A stretch of DNA of 64,000 nucleotides, from NCBI RefSeq assembly GCF_001705235.1, contig NZ_MCGV01000001.1, positions 248,001 to 312,000 of the forward strand. The letters run 5' to 3'. Every line of letters starts with the position of its first letter. Position 1 is the stretch's first letter. This document shows positions 24,957-34,045 of this stretch, piece by piece. This DNA is from Clostridium pasteurianum (lineage in GTDB: Bacteria > Bacillota > Clostridia > Clostridiales > Clostridiaceae). The translations under genes were made by a program, and so were the position numbers. The notes below the pieces were generated by a model, which was not told the DNA's origin, ran no database searches, and saw only the letters and a list, made by a program, of their open reading frames with translations.

Positions 24957-26696
24957 TCAAGCATCAAGACCCTCAAATTGCAAATTATAATAATAAGCAT
25001 AAATTCCACCCTTTTTAAGTAGCTCATCATGATTTCCTTTTTCCTGTATGTTTCTGTCCTTTATAACTATTATTTCATCTGCATTCCTTATTGTACTTAG
25101 TCTATGAGCTATAACAATACTGGTTCTTCCCTTTGAAAGTTTTTCTAGAGACTTTTGTATATATTTCTCGCTTTCATTGTCAAGAGCTGAAGTCGCCTCA
25201 TCTAGAATTAATATTGGAGGATTTTTAAGAAACACTCTAGCTATGGATATTCTCTGTTTTTGTCCACCAGAAAGCTTGACTCCCCTTTCTCCTACAAAAG
25301 TATCATAGCCATCTTCTAGCTGCATTATATAATCGTGAATATTAGCTCCCTTAGCAGCGGCAATTATCTCCTCATCTGCAGCATCAGGTCTTCCATAAGC
25401 TATATTATCCTTTATAGTTCCTGAAAATATATAAACATCCTGCTGAACCACGCCAATAGAATTTCTAAGTGAATTAAGTGTAACATCCCTTATATCTTTT
25501 CCATCAACTTTAATACTTCCAGATGTGACATCATAAAACCTGGGTAAAAGAGAACATATTGTAGTTTTTCCACCACCAGAAGGTCCTACTAAAGCTATAT
25601 TTTTTCCTGCTTTTATATTAATATTTAAATTATGAATTATCTCCTTATGACCATCATAGCTAAAGCATACATTATCAAATTCTATATTTCCCTTTACATT
25701 TTTAAGCTCTTCTGCATTTTCCCTGTCTACTATGTTAGGTTTAGTTTCAATAACCTCAATAAATCTTTTAAATCCCGCATATCCTTTTTGAAATTGTTCC
25801 ATGAAATTTATAAGAACATCTATAGGATTAATAAATATATTTATGTATAGGGCATATACAGCTAAATCTGATATTTTAAGACTTCCTATCTTTATAAATA
25901 TTGCTCCTGATACTATAATTGATAAATAAAGTACTCCTTGAAAAAGTGCATTTCCAGCGATAAATTCTCCCATTGCTTTGTAGCCTTTGACTTTTGACTT
26001 TAAATAATTATTATTGCTTTTGTCAAATTTTCTCTGTTCAACTTCTTCGTTTGCAAAGGACTTTACAACTCTTATACCTTCAAGACTATCCTGAACTGAC
26101 GAATTTACACTGGCTATTTTCTTTCTATTATCAAAAAATATTTTTTGCATCTTTACATTTTTATTTATTGAAAAGATAACCATAATTAAAGTTACACCAA
26201 ATAGTATAAGTGTCATTTTTACATTAATAACAAATAATACGGCAAAAGAACCTAATATTTTTAGTAAAGAAATAAATACATTTTCAGGGCCATGATGTGC
26301 AAGCTCTGATATATCAAAAAGATCAGAAATAAGCTTTGACATCATCTCTCCCGTATTATTTTCATCATAATATGAAAAGGGAAGCATTTGAAGATGATAA
26401 AATAAATCCTGTCTCATATCTGTCTCCATCCTTGCTCCCATAACATGCCCCCATGAAGCTATAAAATACTGACAAAAATATTTTATTAAATACATGATAG
26501 CTAATCCTATTCCAATATATATAATACCGTTTAATACAATTGCTTTATCCTTAACAAAAAAATTTTTAGACAGATAACTAAGAATTATTGGGAAAGACAA
26601 ATCAACTAAAGATACTATTAGTGCGCAAAACATATCTGTAAAGAATAAAAATTTATAAGGTTTGTAATATTTCACAAATTTTTTTAACATGTACAT
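24957..26696 (-). CDS. ABC exporter, fused permease and ATPase
   Basis: 579 aa half-transporter acting as a homodimer at the membrane. Six membrane segments in residues about 15-300, then an ATPase: Walker A GPSGGGKTT, Q-loop VVQQDVYIFSG, signature LSGGQKQRISIA, Walker B ILILDEATSALD, H-loop AHRLSTI. All catalytic residues are present. Closest in style to MsbA/BmrA-type lipid or drug exporters (YDENNTGEMMSKLISD coupling helix). ATG with AGGAGG 5 nt upstream. Substrate unknown. Confidence 0.93.
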   Translation of the reverse strand: MYMLKKFVKYYKPYKFLFFTDMFCALIVSLVDLSFPIILSYLSKNFFVKDKAIVLNGIIYIGIGLAIMYLIKYFCQYFIASWGHVMGARMETDMRQDLFYHLQMLPFSYYDENNTGEMMSKLISDLFDISELAHHGPENVFISLLKILGSFAVLFVINVKMTLILFGVTLIMVIFSINKNVKMQKIFFDNRKKIASVNSSVQDSLEGIRVVKSFANEEVEQRKFDKSNNNYLKSKVKGYKAMGEFIAGNALFQGVLYLSIIVSGAIFIKIGSLKISDLAVYALYINIFINPIDVLINFMEQFQKGYAGFKRFIEVIETKPNIVDRENAEELKNVKGNIEFDNVCFSYDGHKEIIHNLNINIKAGKNIALVGPSGGGKTTICSLLPRFYDVTSGSIKVDGKDIRDVTLNSLRNSIGVVQQDVYIFSGTIKDNIAYGRPDAADEEIIAAAKGANIHDYIMQLEDGYDTFVGERGVKLSGGQKQRISIARVFLKNPPILILDEATSALDNESEKYIQKSLEKLSKGRTSIVIAHRLSTIRNADEIIVIKDRNIQEKGNHDELLKKGGIYAYYYNLQFEGLDA

Positions 26697-26754
26697 ACTA
26701 TCCTCCTAATACAAATTATTAATATATAAAAACACTGCCACTAAAAGCAGTGCT

Positions 26755-27288
26755 TTATAATTCTTTTTTAATGTAATTCTTACCATTTGCTAAATAATAA
26801 GTTTTTATCTCTTCAGTTTCCTTACTGCCATCAATTCCATTTTTTATCGAATTAAATATGTTCCTAAGTTCCTCTTTTGATTCTTCTGAATATCCTTTTA
26901 GGTTCAAATTCATTTCTATTTTATCTTTAAATATAAGTTCAATATATTCATCCCATTTAGGAATATATACATTTTCTATATCACTTATTTTCACTATCTT
27001 TTTACTTTTAAAAGTACCATAAAAAAATACTATTTTGCTATCACTAATAGCTAGATCGGGAATTTTCTTTATCTTATCAAGATAATATGAAATTAAAATA
27101 TCAACAGACAAATATATAATTATAAGCATAATTAATGTCATAAAAACATAAAAAGCAATTGAATTGTGCTTTATCTTACTGAAAATAAGTAAACCTAAAA
27201 ACATAATCATTACAATTAAATTGCCAATTAAGGTTTTTATATATTTTTTATCTGCTAAAAATTCCTTGAACTTATCATCCACTAACAT
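26755..27288 (-). CDS. Two-helix membrane protein with PH-like cytosolic domain
   Basis: 177 aa. Two hydrophobic helices (about residues 20-40 and 48-70), then a beta-rich soluble domain (LAISDSKIVFFYGTFKSKKIV, IPKWDEYIELIFKDKIEMNL) like bacterial PH-fold/STM3941 proteins. Function unknown. The start is uncertain: ATG 27288 is only 3 nt from GGGG, while a GTG two codons later has better spacing. It lies 7-10 nt after the MATE gene and is probably co-transcribed. Confidence 0.7.
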   Translation of the reverse strand: MLVDDKFKEFLADKKYIKTLIGNLIVMIMFLGLLIFSKIKHNSIAFYVFMTLIMLIIIYLSVDILISYYLDKIKKIPDLAISDSKIVFFYGTFKSKKIVKISDIENVYIPKWDEYIELIFKDKIEMNLNLKGYSEESKEELRNIFNSIKNGIDGSKETEEIKTYYLANGKNYIKKEL

Positions 27289-27298
27289 CAACCCCTAT

Positions 27299-28678
27299 CT
27301 AAAGTTTTACAGAAGTCTTCACTCTCTTAACGACAACATGATTTTTCCATTTTCCACTTTTAAACCTTATAATATAAAGAATTCCCCTAACAAACCAATC
27401 CGTATACATTCCTATCCAAATTCCAAGAAGACCCATTTTTAACGTGTTTCCAAGAAAGTTTCCAAAAACTATCCTAAAAAGCCACATTCCTATTATTGAG
27501 GTTATCATAGTATACTTTGCATCGCCTGCACCTTTAAGTCCTGCTGGCAAAGTGAATGCTGAAGACCATATAACCATAGCAAATGCATTGCTAATGAGAA
27601 CTTTTGATGATAAATTTATAATATCACTATTTCCTGTATAAAACGATGGTAAATACTTAGAAAAAATAATTGAAGAGAGACCAACTACTGTCAAAAGTAC
27701 AGTTGAAAGTTTAGTTATATATGAAAGACATTTTTCAGCTCCCTTTTCATCATCTCTACCCATAAATTGCCCAACTAAAGCAGTTGCAGCAATTACGAGC
27801 GCATTTCCAGGTATATTCAAAAAATTACCTATTGAATTCACAATAGTATTAGAAGCCATAGCTACCGTTCCCATTCCCACTATAAATATCTGCATTATAA
27901 GCTTACCACCATTAAATAAAAGTGATTCCACACTAGCAGGTATACCTATACCAAATATAGGTTTTAAAAGATCCTTGTCCAATTTAAATTCCCTTAATTT
28001 TTTAAGCTGAACTATTCTTGAACCTCTAACCATTACAATAAGTATAATGATTGCTCCGATTGTTCTTGCCGTTGCTATACCAAGAGCCGCACCTGTAACT
28101 CCCATACTTTTTATTATAACTGTATCTTTAATTTTAACTCCCCATATAAATGCAGCTGTAAATCCAACATTTAAAATATTCATTAATATAGATATTTTCA
28201 TAGGAGTTTTCGTATCTCCTGCACCTCTTAAAATACCGTTAGATACTAAATCTACAGTTATTAAAGGATAAGTAAGTAGAGTTATTCCAAAATAACTATT
28301 AGCATCCATTATAACCTTTTTTTCAGCACTTCCAAATAGAAATGCCAAAAGTGGCCTTTTGAATATTGCCATTACAATAGTTATTATAACAGCTATGGCA
28401 ATAGTAGAATATAGTGCTTGTTTAGTACTTTCATTGGCTTTTCTTATGTTGTTTTGTCCAATATATTGTGCTACAACAACTGTACCACCAACCGCAAGTG
28501 CTGAAAAAAAGGCTATAAATATATTGTTTATTGAATCAATCATTCCTATAGCCGAGACAGCTTCCTTACCTATATGTCCCGCCATCATAGTATTTATCAT
28601 TCCCATAAGTGTTACAAATAGCTGTTCAACAAGAATTGGTACTGCAAGTTTAACTACATCTTTTCTTACTAAAAACAT
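27299..28678 (-). CDS. MATE family efflux transporter
   Basis: 459 aa with about twelve membrane segments in two homologous halves. LAVPILVEQLFVTLMGMINTMMAGHIGKEA at the N-terminus, in overlapping segments, and NGILRGAGDTKTPMKI and PAGLKGAGDAKYTM at the equivalent places of each half are typical. Uses Na+ or H+ gradient to export drugs or metabolites; substrate unknown. Upstream 28680-29110 is non-coding and should hold its promoter, back to back with the BrnQ T-box. Confidence 0.92.
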   Translation of the reverse strand: MFLVRKDVVKLAVPILVEQLFVTLMGMINTMMAGHIGKEAVSAIGMIDSINNIFIAFFSALAVGGTVVVAQYIGQNNIRKANESTKQALYSTIAIAVIITIVMAIFKRPLLAFLFGSAEKKVIMDANSYFGITLLTYPLITVDLVSNGILRGAGDTKTPMKISILMNILNVGFTAAFIWGVKIKDTVIIKSMGVTGAALGIATARTIGAIIILIVMVRGSRIVQLKKLREFKLDKDLLKPIFGIGIPASVESLLFNGGKLIMQIFIVGMGTVAMASNTIVNSIGNFLNIPGNALVIAATALVGQFMGRDDEKGAEKCLSYITKLSTVLLTVVGLSSIIFSKYLPSFYTGNSDIINLSSKVLISNAFAMVIWSSAFTLPAGLKGAGDAKYTMITSIIGMWLFRIVFGNFLGNTLKMGLLGIWIGMYTDWFVRGILYIIRFKSGKWKNHVVVKRVKTSVKL

Positions 28679-29116
28679 ATAACATCACCCTAACAAAAAA
28701 TAATACACCACAAAACATCATACATCAAAATAGGTATTTTGCAATATATATGTGTTCTGTATTATAAGATTAATAATACAAATTTGCCCTAAATTCTCCA
28801 AGAAACTTTAAATTACTTACATTTGCTATGTTATTACTTCATTACTTTAAAATTATTTATAAATTCATAAAAAATATAATTATTAAGTACGCTTTTACCC
28901 AAAATATCATTTGCTATAATGAAAAATTTCAAATAATACTAAGCCCGCTATAATTTAAATGCATTCTATTAAAACGTTTAAAATTGTTTTCGCAAAAATT
29001 ATAATAATATCAATATATAGCAGGATTTATTAATAAATGTTTATTGCATTTACGTTATTATTAACTATATTTATTACATTTAATACAATCCGTTAACATT
29101 TTGAATTTATTTTTTG

Positions 29117-29145
29117 TTTACATTTTAAATTCTTTATGGTATAAA
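29117..29145 (+). promoter_or_regulatory. Promoter of the brnQ T-box transcript
   Basis: TTTACA (29117-29122), 17-nt spacer, TATAAA (29140-29145). Confidence 0.7.
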
Positions 29146-29152
29146 ATAGATA

Positions 29153-29482
29153 AATTCGTTGAAGGAAAAAAGTAACTTATACTTCTGTTCTAAACATTTA
29201 TTTTTTAATAAGTGCCATAAGAGAGTTAACATTATTAGAGTTTATTTAAAACCCTATAGGTGAAAGTTAACGTTCAGAGTATGTGTGAAAATCATTCTGG
29301 AGAAGTAAAACCGAAACTTATTCTTAAGTAAGTTTTATCGGAATTCCACCGTTAAAAGGAAAGCGTATCAACAGTGTACGTATTAGAGCTGCTATAAATT
29401 ATCTATATATTTATATAATTTATAGAATCAGGGTGGTAACGCGATTTCAACTCGTCCCTTTATTAGGGACGAGTTTTTTTGT
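29153..29482 (+). promoter_or_regulatory. T-box riboswitch, isoleucine (AUC) specifier
   Basis: Leader RNA that senses uncharged tRNA and switches a terminator. The T-box AGGGTGGTAACGCG is at 29430-29443 and the terminator CTCGTCCC...GGGACGAG plus T-run at 29451-29482. In stem I, AGAGAG and GGTGAAAGTTAAC mark the distal part, and the specifier segment is GTGTGAAA-ATC-ATTCTGGAG. By analogy with glyQS (GAAA-GGC-A-TTCTTGAG) the specifier is ATC at 29291-29293, pairing with tRNA-Ile(GAU). Expected effect: low Ile-tRNA charging turns on the transporter downstream. Confidence 0.93.
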
Positions 29483-29569
29483 TTTCTCGAGAAACACAAA
29501 AATATATGATATTCAATACCCCTATATATTTAATTATTTTATAGACTTATATTTTGGAGGAATGTAATT

Positions 29570-30898
29570 ATGAAAGAATTATCTAAAAAAGACACATTTT
29601 TTGTTGGTCTATTACTTTTTTCTATGTTTTTTGGTGCTGGCAATCTAATATTCCCACCTTTTCTAGGACAAATGTCTGGAAAATATGTGTGGATTGCCTT
29701 TGGAGGTTTCATTATTTCTGCTGTAGGGCTTCCAATTTTAGCTGTAGTTATAGTATCTAAATCAAATGGACTATATAACCTTGCAAGTCGTGTAAGTCCG
29801 ACTTTTGCACTAATTTTTACAATTTTAATTTACTTATCAATAGGACCTTTTTTAGGAACTCCTAGGACAGGAAGCATTGCATATACAATGGGACTAGCTC
29901 CGTTTTTACCTAAGCATATAACTTCAGGTCCGCTTCCTCTATTTATATATACATTAATATATTTTGGAATTGCGCTTTGGTTAAGTTTAACTCCATCTAA
30001 ACTAGTAGATCGTATAGGTAAAATACTTACTCCTATAATGCTAATTTTGATTTTAGTTATTTTTGTTGCAAGTTTAATACATCCCATAGGTACTTTTGGC
30101 GCTCCTAAAGGGGATTATGCTGCTTTCCCTTTCTTCAAGGGATTTTCAGAAGGATATATGACAATGGATGCCATTGCCGCTTTAAATTTTGGAATTGTAA
30201 TTTCTTATACCCTAAAGTCCATGGGCGTTAAAGAAGAAAAATCTGTAGTATCCTATTCAATAAAGGCAGGATTAATAGTAGGACTACTTCTTATTGCATT
30301 TTATGCTATGCTTACATACGTTGGGGCCTCTAGCAGAAGCATAACTTTAAATGCTCAAAATGGTGGAGAAATATTAACAAGTGCTACACTACATTTACTT
30401 GGAAATTTTGGAGCTATAATACTTGGTGCCATATTTGCACTTGCATGTCTTACTACTGCAGTAGGACTAATTACCTCATGCGGTGAATATTTTGCGAGTT
30501 TAACTCCAAATAAAATATCTTATAAAACATGGGCAATAATACTTAGTTTATCAAGTATGCTGTTTGCAAATGTAGGGCTCACTAAAATACTTACTTTTTC
30601 TGTACCTGTTTTAAATGCAATTTATCCCATGGCAATAGTACTTATGCTGTTATTCTTAGCAAACAATCTGTTTAAAGGTTCAAAGTACGTTTATGTATTA
30701 TGTATGGTATTTACATCAGTTTTTAGTATTTTAGATTCCTTGAACCAAGCCTTATTAAAAATAAGTTTCTTGAACAATTTGTTTAACTATTTACCTCTTT
30801 ATTCTAAAGGACTCGGATGGATTGCTCCCGCTTTAATTGGTGCTATTTTAGGATGTTTAATTAGTCTTTGTACAAAAACAGAAGCAGTTACAGATTGA
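29570..30898 (+). CDS. brnQ: Branched-chain amino acid transporter, LIVCS type (BrnQ)
   Basis: 442 aa, about twelve membrane helices. Imports Ile, Leu and Val with a cation. FFVGLLLFSMFFGAGNLIFP, in the first helix, and YFASLTPNKISYKTW are LIVCS family features. ATG with GGAGG 8 nt upstream, about 90 nt after the T-box terminator, so its expression is tied to isoleucine supply. Confidence 0.95.
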   Translation: MKELSKKDTFFVGLLLFSMFFGAGNLIFPPFLGQMSGKYVWIAFGGFIISAVGLPILAVVIVSKSNGLYNLASRVSPTFALIFTILIYLSIGPFLGTPRTGSIAYTMGLAPFLPKHITSGPLPLFIYTLIYFGIALWLSLTPSKLVDRIGKILTPIMLILILVIFVASLIHPIGTFGAPKGDYAAFPFFKGFSEGYMTMDAIAALNFGIVISYTLKSMGVKEEKSVVSYSIKAGLIVGLLLIAFYAMLTYVGASSRSITLNAQNGGEILTSATLHLLGNFGAIILGAIFALACLTTAVGLITSCGEYFASLTPNKISYKTWAIILSLSSMLFANVGLTKILTFSVPVLNAIYPMAIVLMLLFLANNLFKGSKYVYVLCMVFTSVFSILDSLNQALLKISFLNNLFNYLPLYSKGLGWIAPALIGAILGCLISLCTKTEAVTD

Positions 30899-30954
30899 AT
30901 AAATTATTGATATATGTTAGAATACATTAACTTGTATTTTTAGGAGGAATTAAA

Positions 30955-31329
30955 ATGAATAAGTACACTAGATACTTTAAGGATTCCTATGGTTGGGATA
31001 GATTTTCAACTTATATATCAATAATGGGTTTGATTCTCTTAATAAATAAGTACACAGCTGTATTTGGACTTGGATTAATAATTTTTGCTTTATTTAGAAG
31101 TATTTCTAAAAACAAATATAAAAGATATCGTGAGCTTCAATCTTTTAAAGATTTTTCTCTCATTATTAACAGAAAAATTTATAATATTAAAGAAAAAATC
31201 TCCTCTTTTAGAAAATATAAAACTTTTAAATGTCCAAAGTGTTCCCAAAAACTCAGGGTACCAAGAAAACAAGGCAAAATAATTGTTACATGTAAGAAAT
31301 GCGGAACTGAATTCAAAAAAAGATCATAA
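30955..31329 (+). CDS. Membrane protein with C-terminal zinc ribbon
   Basis: 124 aa. Two adjacent hydrophobic segments (about residues 22-50), a basic linker, and a zinc ribbon CPKC...CKKC (FKCPKCSQKLRVPRKQGK, then VTCKKCGTEFKKRS). The type occurs widely in clostridia; function unknown. RBS GGAGG. Ends in its own terminator. Confidence 0.8.
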   Translation: MNKYTRYFKDSYGWDRFSTYISIMGLILLINKYTAVFGLGLIIFALFRSISKNKYKRYRELQSFKDFSLIINRKIYNIKEKISSFRKYKTFKCPKCSQKLRVPRKQGKIIVTCKKCGTEFKKRS

Positions 31330-31352
31330 ACATAAGGTTCATGGTTAAACTA

Positions 31353-31386
31353 AAAATAGGTGTTATTAATTAGCACCTATTTTTTT
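31353..31386 (+). terminator. Intrinsic terminator of the zinc-ribbon gene
   Basis: AATAGGTG / CACCTATT stem followed by seven T. Confidence 0.85.
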
Positions 31387-31390
31387 ATAT

Positions 31391-31663
31391 TGAGAAGTAA
31401 CAGTGATTTGCAACATTAAAAAAATTCTATAAGTCTTATCATACGTGGGGTTTGGGTCAATAGACCCATTATCCTTCTTTATAAAATATGGGCTATCTTA
31501 ATGTTTACAGCTAACAGCTTCGATTTAAAGGCTTATCTAAATCTTTTATAATATAGAGATTGCCTATATTAAGTAAAGAAGGATAATGGGCAAAGCCCAA
31601 ACCTCTTGCATGATAACATTCATTAGAATTTTTTAAATCGTTCCTTCATCACTGTTACTTCAC
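31391..31663 (+). repeat. Long palindromic element, family B (copy B1)
   Basis: About 273 bp. Ends GAAGTAACAGTGAT match from both sides. Each arm carries its own small hairpin followed by ATTATCCTTCTTTA: TTGGGTCaataGACCC in the left arm, GGGCaaaGCCC in the right. Left arm has AACATTAAAAAAATTC, right AACGATTTAAAAAATTC. It begins 5 nt after the terminator of the zinc-ribbon gene, same direction. Confidence 0.85.
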
Positions 31664-31678
31664 TTAGAGTATAGGGCA

Positions 31679-31717
31679 AGGAAAAAGTTCCTACGTACCT
31701 ACGGAATTTTAAGTATA
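31679..31717 (-). repeat. Diverged inverted copy of the 37-bp repeat
   Basis: On the minus strand it reads CTTAAAATTCCGTAGGTACG then TAGGAACTTTTTCCTT, aligning with 6436-6472. Just to the right, 31779-31840 (TTTTCGCAGTGAATCTGAG, CCTTGCTTTTATTTTAAGC) is a related module also seen at 33358-33400. Confidence 0.65.
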
Positions 31718-31959
31718 AATAGCTGATTTACTTTGTTATCCATATTATTAATAAAGTCACATGTTCTACTATAGTATTTTTCGCAGTGAATCTGAGAAAA
31801 ACTTGCCTTGCTTTTATTTTAAGCAAAGTAATTATATTACTATTAGTAATAGTTCTAACAGTGTGGTATTATTAATTATGCTAAAAACTAAAAAAATCAT
31901 AGTACTACAGGAAAACTTACATTATTATATTGTTTTCCTATAACGAAAGGTAGAAAATA

Positions 31960-33081
31960 ATGAACTTTAAAGAATTAGGTATAAACGAATCTATAATAAA
32001 AGTACTAAAAAAGAATGGTATTGAAGAGCCAACTCCTGTTCAAATACAAAGTATTCCTAATGTAAAAAAAGGAAGGGATATTATTTGCGAATCACAGACA
32101 GGTACTGGAAAAACTCTTGCATTTTTGCTTCCTCTTTTTGAAAATATATCAGCTTCTATTGATGCAATTCAAGGACTCATTGTGACTCCCACAAGGGAAC
32201 TTGCCATTCAAATAACGGAGCAGGCTCAAAAACTTAAAGAAGCCAAGGATATTAATATTCTTTCAGCTTACGGTGGCAAGGATATATCATCACAATTAAA
32301 AAAATTAAAGAAAAATGTTCATCTTATTATTGCAACCCCAGGTAGACTTTTAGACCACATTGAAAGAAAAACTATAGATTTAAGCAAATTAAGAACCCTT
32401 GTACTAGATGAAGCAGATCAAATGCTTTTGATGGGTTTTAAAAATGATGTAGAGTCTATAATTAAGGTAACCTCTAAAAAACATCAGACCCTTTGTTTCT
32501 CTGCGACTATAAATTCTGATGTTAAAAAATTAGCTTTTAAGTATATGAAAGATCCTTTAACTATATCTATAAAAAAAGAAAACATTACAGTTAGTAATAT
32601 TACACAAAATGTAGTAGAAACTACGGATAGAAAAAAACAGGATGCTTTATGTTCTGTTCTTGATCAAGATAATCCTTTCATGGCTATCATATTCTGCAGA
32701 ACTAAAAGAAGAGTAGACGAACTTGAAGTGGCTCTTTACGGCCGTGGTTATGACTGTAAAAAACTGCACAGTGATATATCTCAATCAAAACGTGAAAGAA
32801 TAATGAAGTCCTTTAGAAATGGTGATTTCCAATATTTAATAGCCACGGATGTAGCCTCAAGAGGACTTGACATAAGCGGTGTAAGTCATATATATAATTA
32901 TGATATTCCTGAAAGTGTTGAAAGCTACATACACCGTATAGGTAGAACAGGAAGAGCTGGTGAGAAAGGCTACACTTGTTTATTTGTAGACCCAAAGAAT
33001 AAAAAAATGCTTACAGATATAGAAAAAGCAATTAAATTCAACATACCTGTAAGAAATTTAACTGAATCTAAAAATAAATAA
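31960..33081 (+). CDS. DEAD-box ATP-dependent RNA helicase
   Basis: 373 aa core helicase without C-terminal extension. Q-motif EEPTPVQIQSIP, motif I SQTGTGKT, Ia PTRELAIQ, DEAD in LVLDEADQM, SAT in FSATI, HRIGRTGRAG in motif VI. Unwinds short RNA duplexes in ribosome assembly or mRNA turnover. Family certain; no subfamily (CshA, DeaD, DbpA) can be fixed because the tail is absent. Confidence 0.93.
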   Translation: MNFKELGINESIIKVLKKNGIEEPTPVQIQSIPNVKKGRDIICESQTGTGKTLAFLLPLFENISASIDAIQGLIVTPTRELAIQITEQAQKLKEAKDINILSAYGGKDISSQLKKLKKNVHLIIATPGRLLDHIERKTIDLSKLRTLVLDEADQMLLMGFKNDVESIIKVTSKKHQTLCFSATINSDVKKLAFKYMKDPLTISIKKENITVSNITQNVVETTDRKKQDALCSVLDQDNPFMAIIFCRTKRRVDELEVALYGRGYDCKKLHSDISQSKRERIMKSFRNGDFQYLIATDVASRGLDISGVSHIYNYDIPESVESYIHRIGRTGRAGEKGYTCLFVDPKNKKMLTDIEKAIKFNIPVRNLTESKNK

Positions 33082-33112
33082 TATCATTAATAATTTGTAG
33101 TTTAAAAATATT

Positions 33113-33325
33113 GCGAATTAACATTGATTTGTAACATTAAAAAAGCTCTATGAATTTTATCATAACTGGGGTTTGGGTCATAGACCCATTATCCTTCTTT
33201 ATAAAATATAGACTATTTTAATATTTACAACTAATAGCCTTGATTCCCTAATTAAAAAATCTAATTGAAAATCATAAAATACTTAGAGTTTTTTTAAAAT
33301 CGTTACTTCATCAATGTTAATTTGA
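33113..33325 (+). repeat. Long palindromic element, family B (copy B2, shortened)
   Basis: Ends (A)TTAACATTGAT from both sides. Left arm AACATTAAAAAAGCTC with the TTTGGGTCatAGACCC hairpin and ATTATCCTTCTTTA; right arm AACGATTTTAAAAAAACTC but with the matching hairpin missing, so the copy is partly deleted. It starts about 32 nt after the helicase stop, same direction. Confidence 0.75.
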
Positions 33326-33400
33326 TTTTGGAGCAAAACTAGGTTAATATATTATTTTTCGCAGGGAAGCGGAGAAAAATTTACCTTGCTTTTATTTTAA

Positions 33401-33591
33401 GCGAAGTAATAGTATTTTGGGAACGATTTAAATAGAAGTCAATAAGACTTGCTTCAAATTATAAAAAGACTTAGAAATTTTAATTTGTCTGAGCTTTTTT
33501 TCAGCGAGTTATTAAAATTTATTAGTATTTTTATAATTTGAAGCTTAGTCTTATGATTTTTATTTAATGTTTCAAAATACTATTACTTCGC
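33401..33591 (-). repeat. Long palindromic element, family A (copy A3)
   Basis: 191-bp palindrome with ends GCGAAGTAATAGTATTTTG. Arms carry CTTCAAATTATAAAAA and AAATTTTAAT; loop CTGAGCTTTTTTTCAGCGAG. Oriented from 33591 leftwards: AACATTAAATAAAA first, AACGATTTAAATAGAA second. It begins 1 nt after the stop of the HIT gene. Confidence 0.88.
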
Positions 33592-33592
33592 A

Positions 33593-33961
33593 CTATATGC
33601 TTCTCTTAAAATTTCTTATGCCGCCCTTTGGCTCCTCCACATCTCCCTTATATCTTGGGATAAGATGTATATGCATATGTTTTATTGTTTGCCCTGCATA
33701 ATATCCTACATTCACACCTATATTATATCCTGACGGTTCATATTGAATATCCAGTATTTCCTTTGCTTCATGGAGAAGACTATACATAGCCATTACTTCT
33801 TCTGCAGATGCTTCAAAAAAGAACGCAAAATGCCTTTTAGGAATAATTAATGTATGCCCTTCATTAACTGGATTTTTATCAAGTATTGCAAATGATAATT
33901 TATTTTCACATATTATATCCATATTATCTTTCAAGCAAAATGGACAATTATTTTCCTCCAT
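33593..33961 (-). CDS. HIT family nucleotide-binding protein
   Basis: 122 aa. The histidine triad is HMHIHLIPR (HxHxHxx). N-terminal CPFCL and FAILDKNPVNEGHTLIIPKRH are typical of Fhit/YhbF-like dinucleoside polyphosphate hydrolases. ATG with AAAGGAG upstream at somewhat long spacing. Convergent with the helicase gene, separated by elements B2 and A3. Confidence 0.92.
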   Translation of the reverse strand: MEENNCPFCLKDNMDIICENKLSFAILDKNPVNEGHTLIIPKRHFAFFFEASAEEVMAMYSLLHEAKEILDIQYEPSGYNIGVNVGYYAGQTIKHMHIHLIPRYKGDVEEPKGGIRNFKRSI

Positions 33962-34045
33962 AAGAACGAAACATCTCCTTTACAGCAATAATTTTACCAC
34001 AAATTCAAAACACCGTATAATCTTTATAATTAAAGTTCCAATTAA

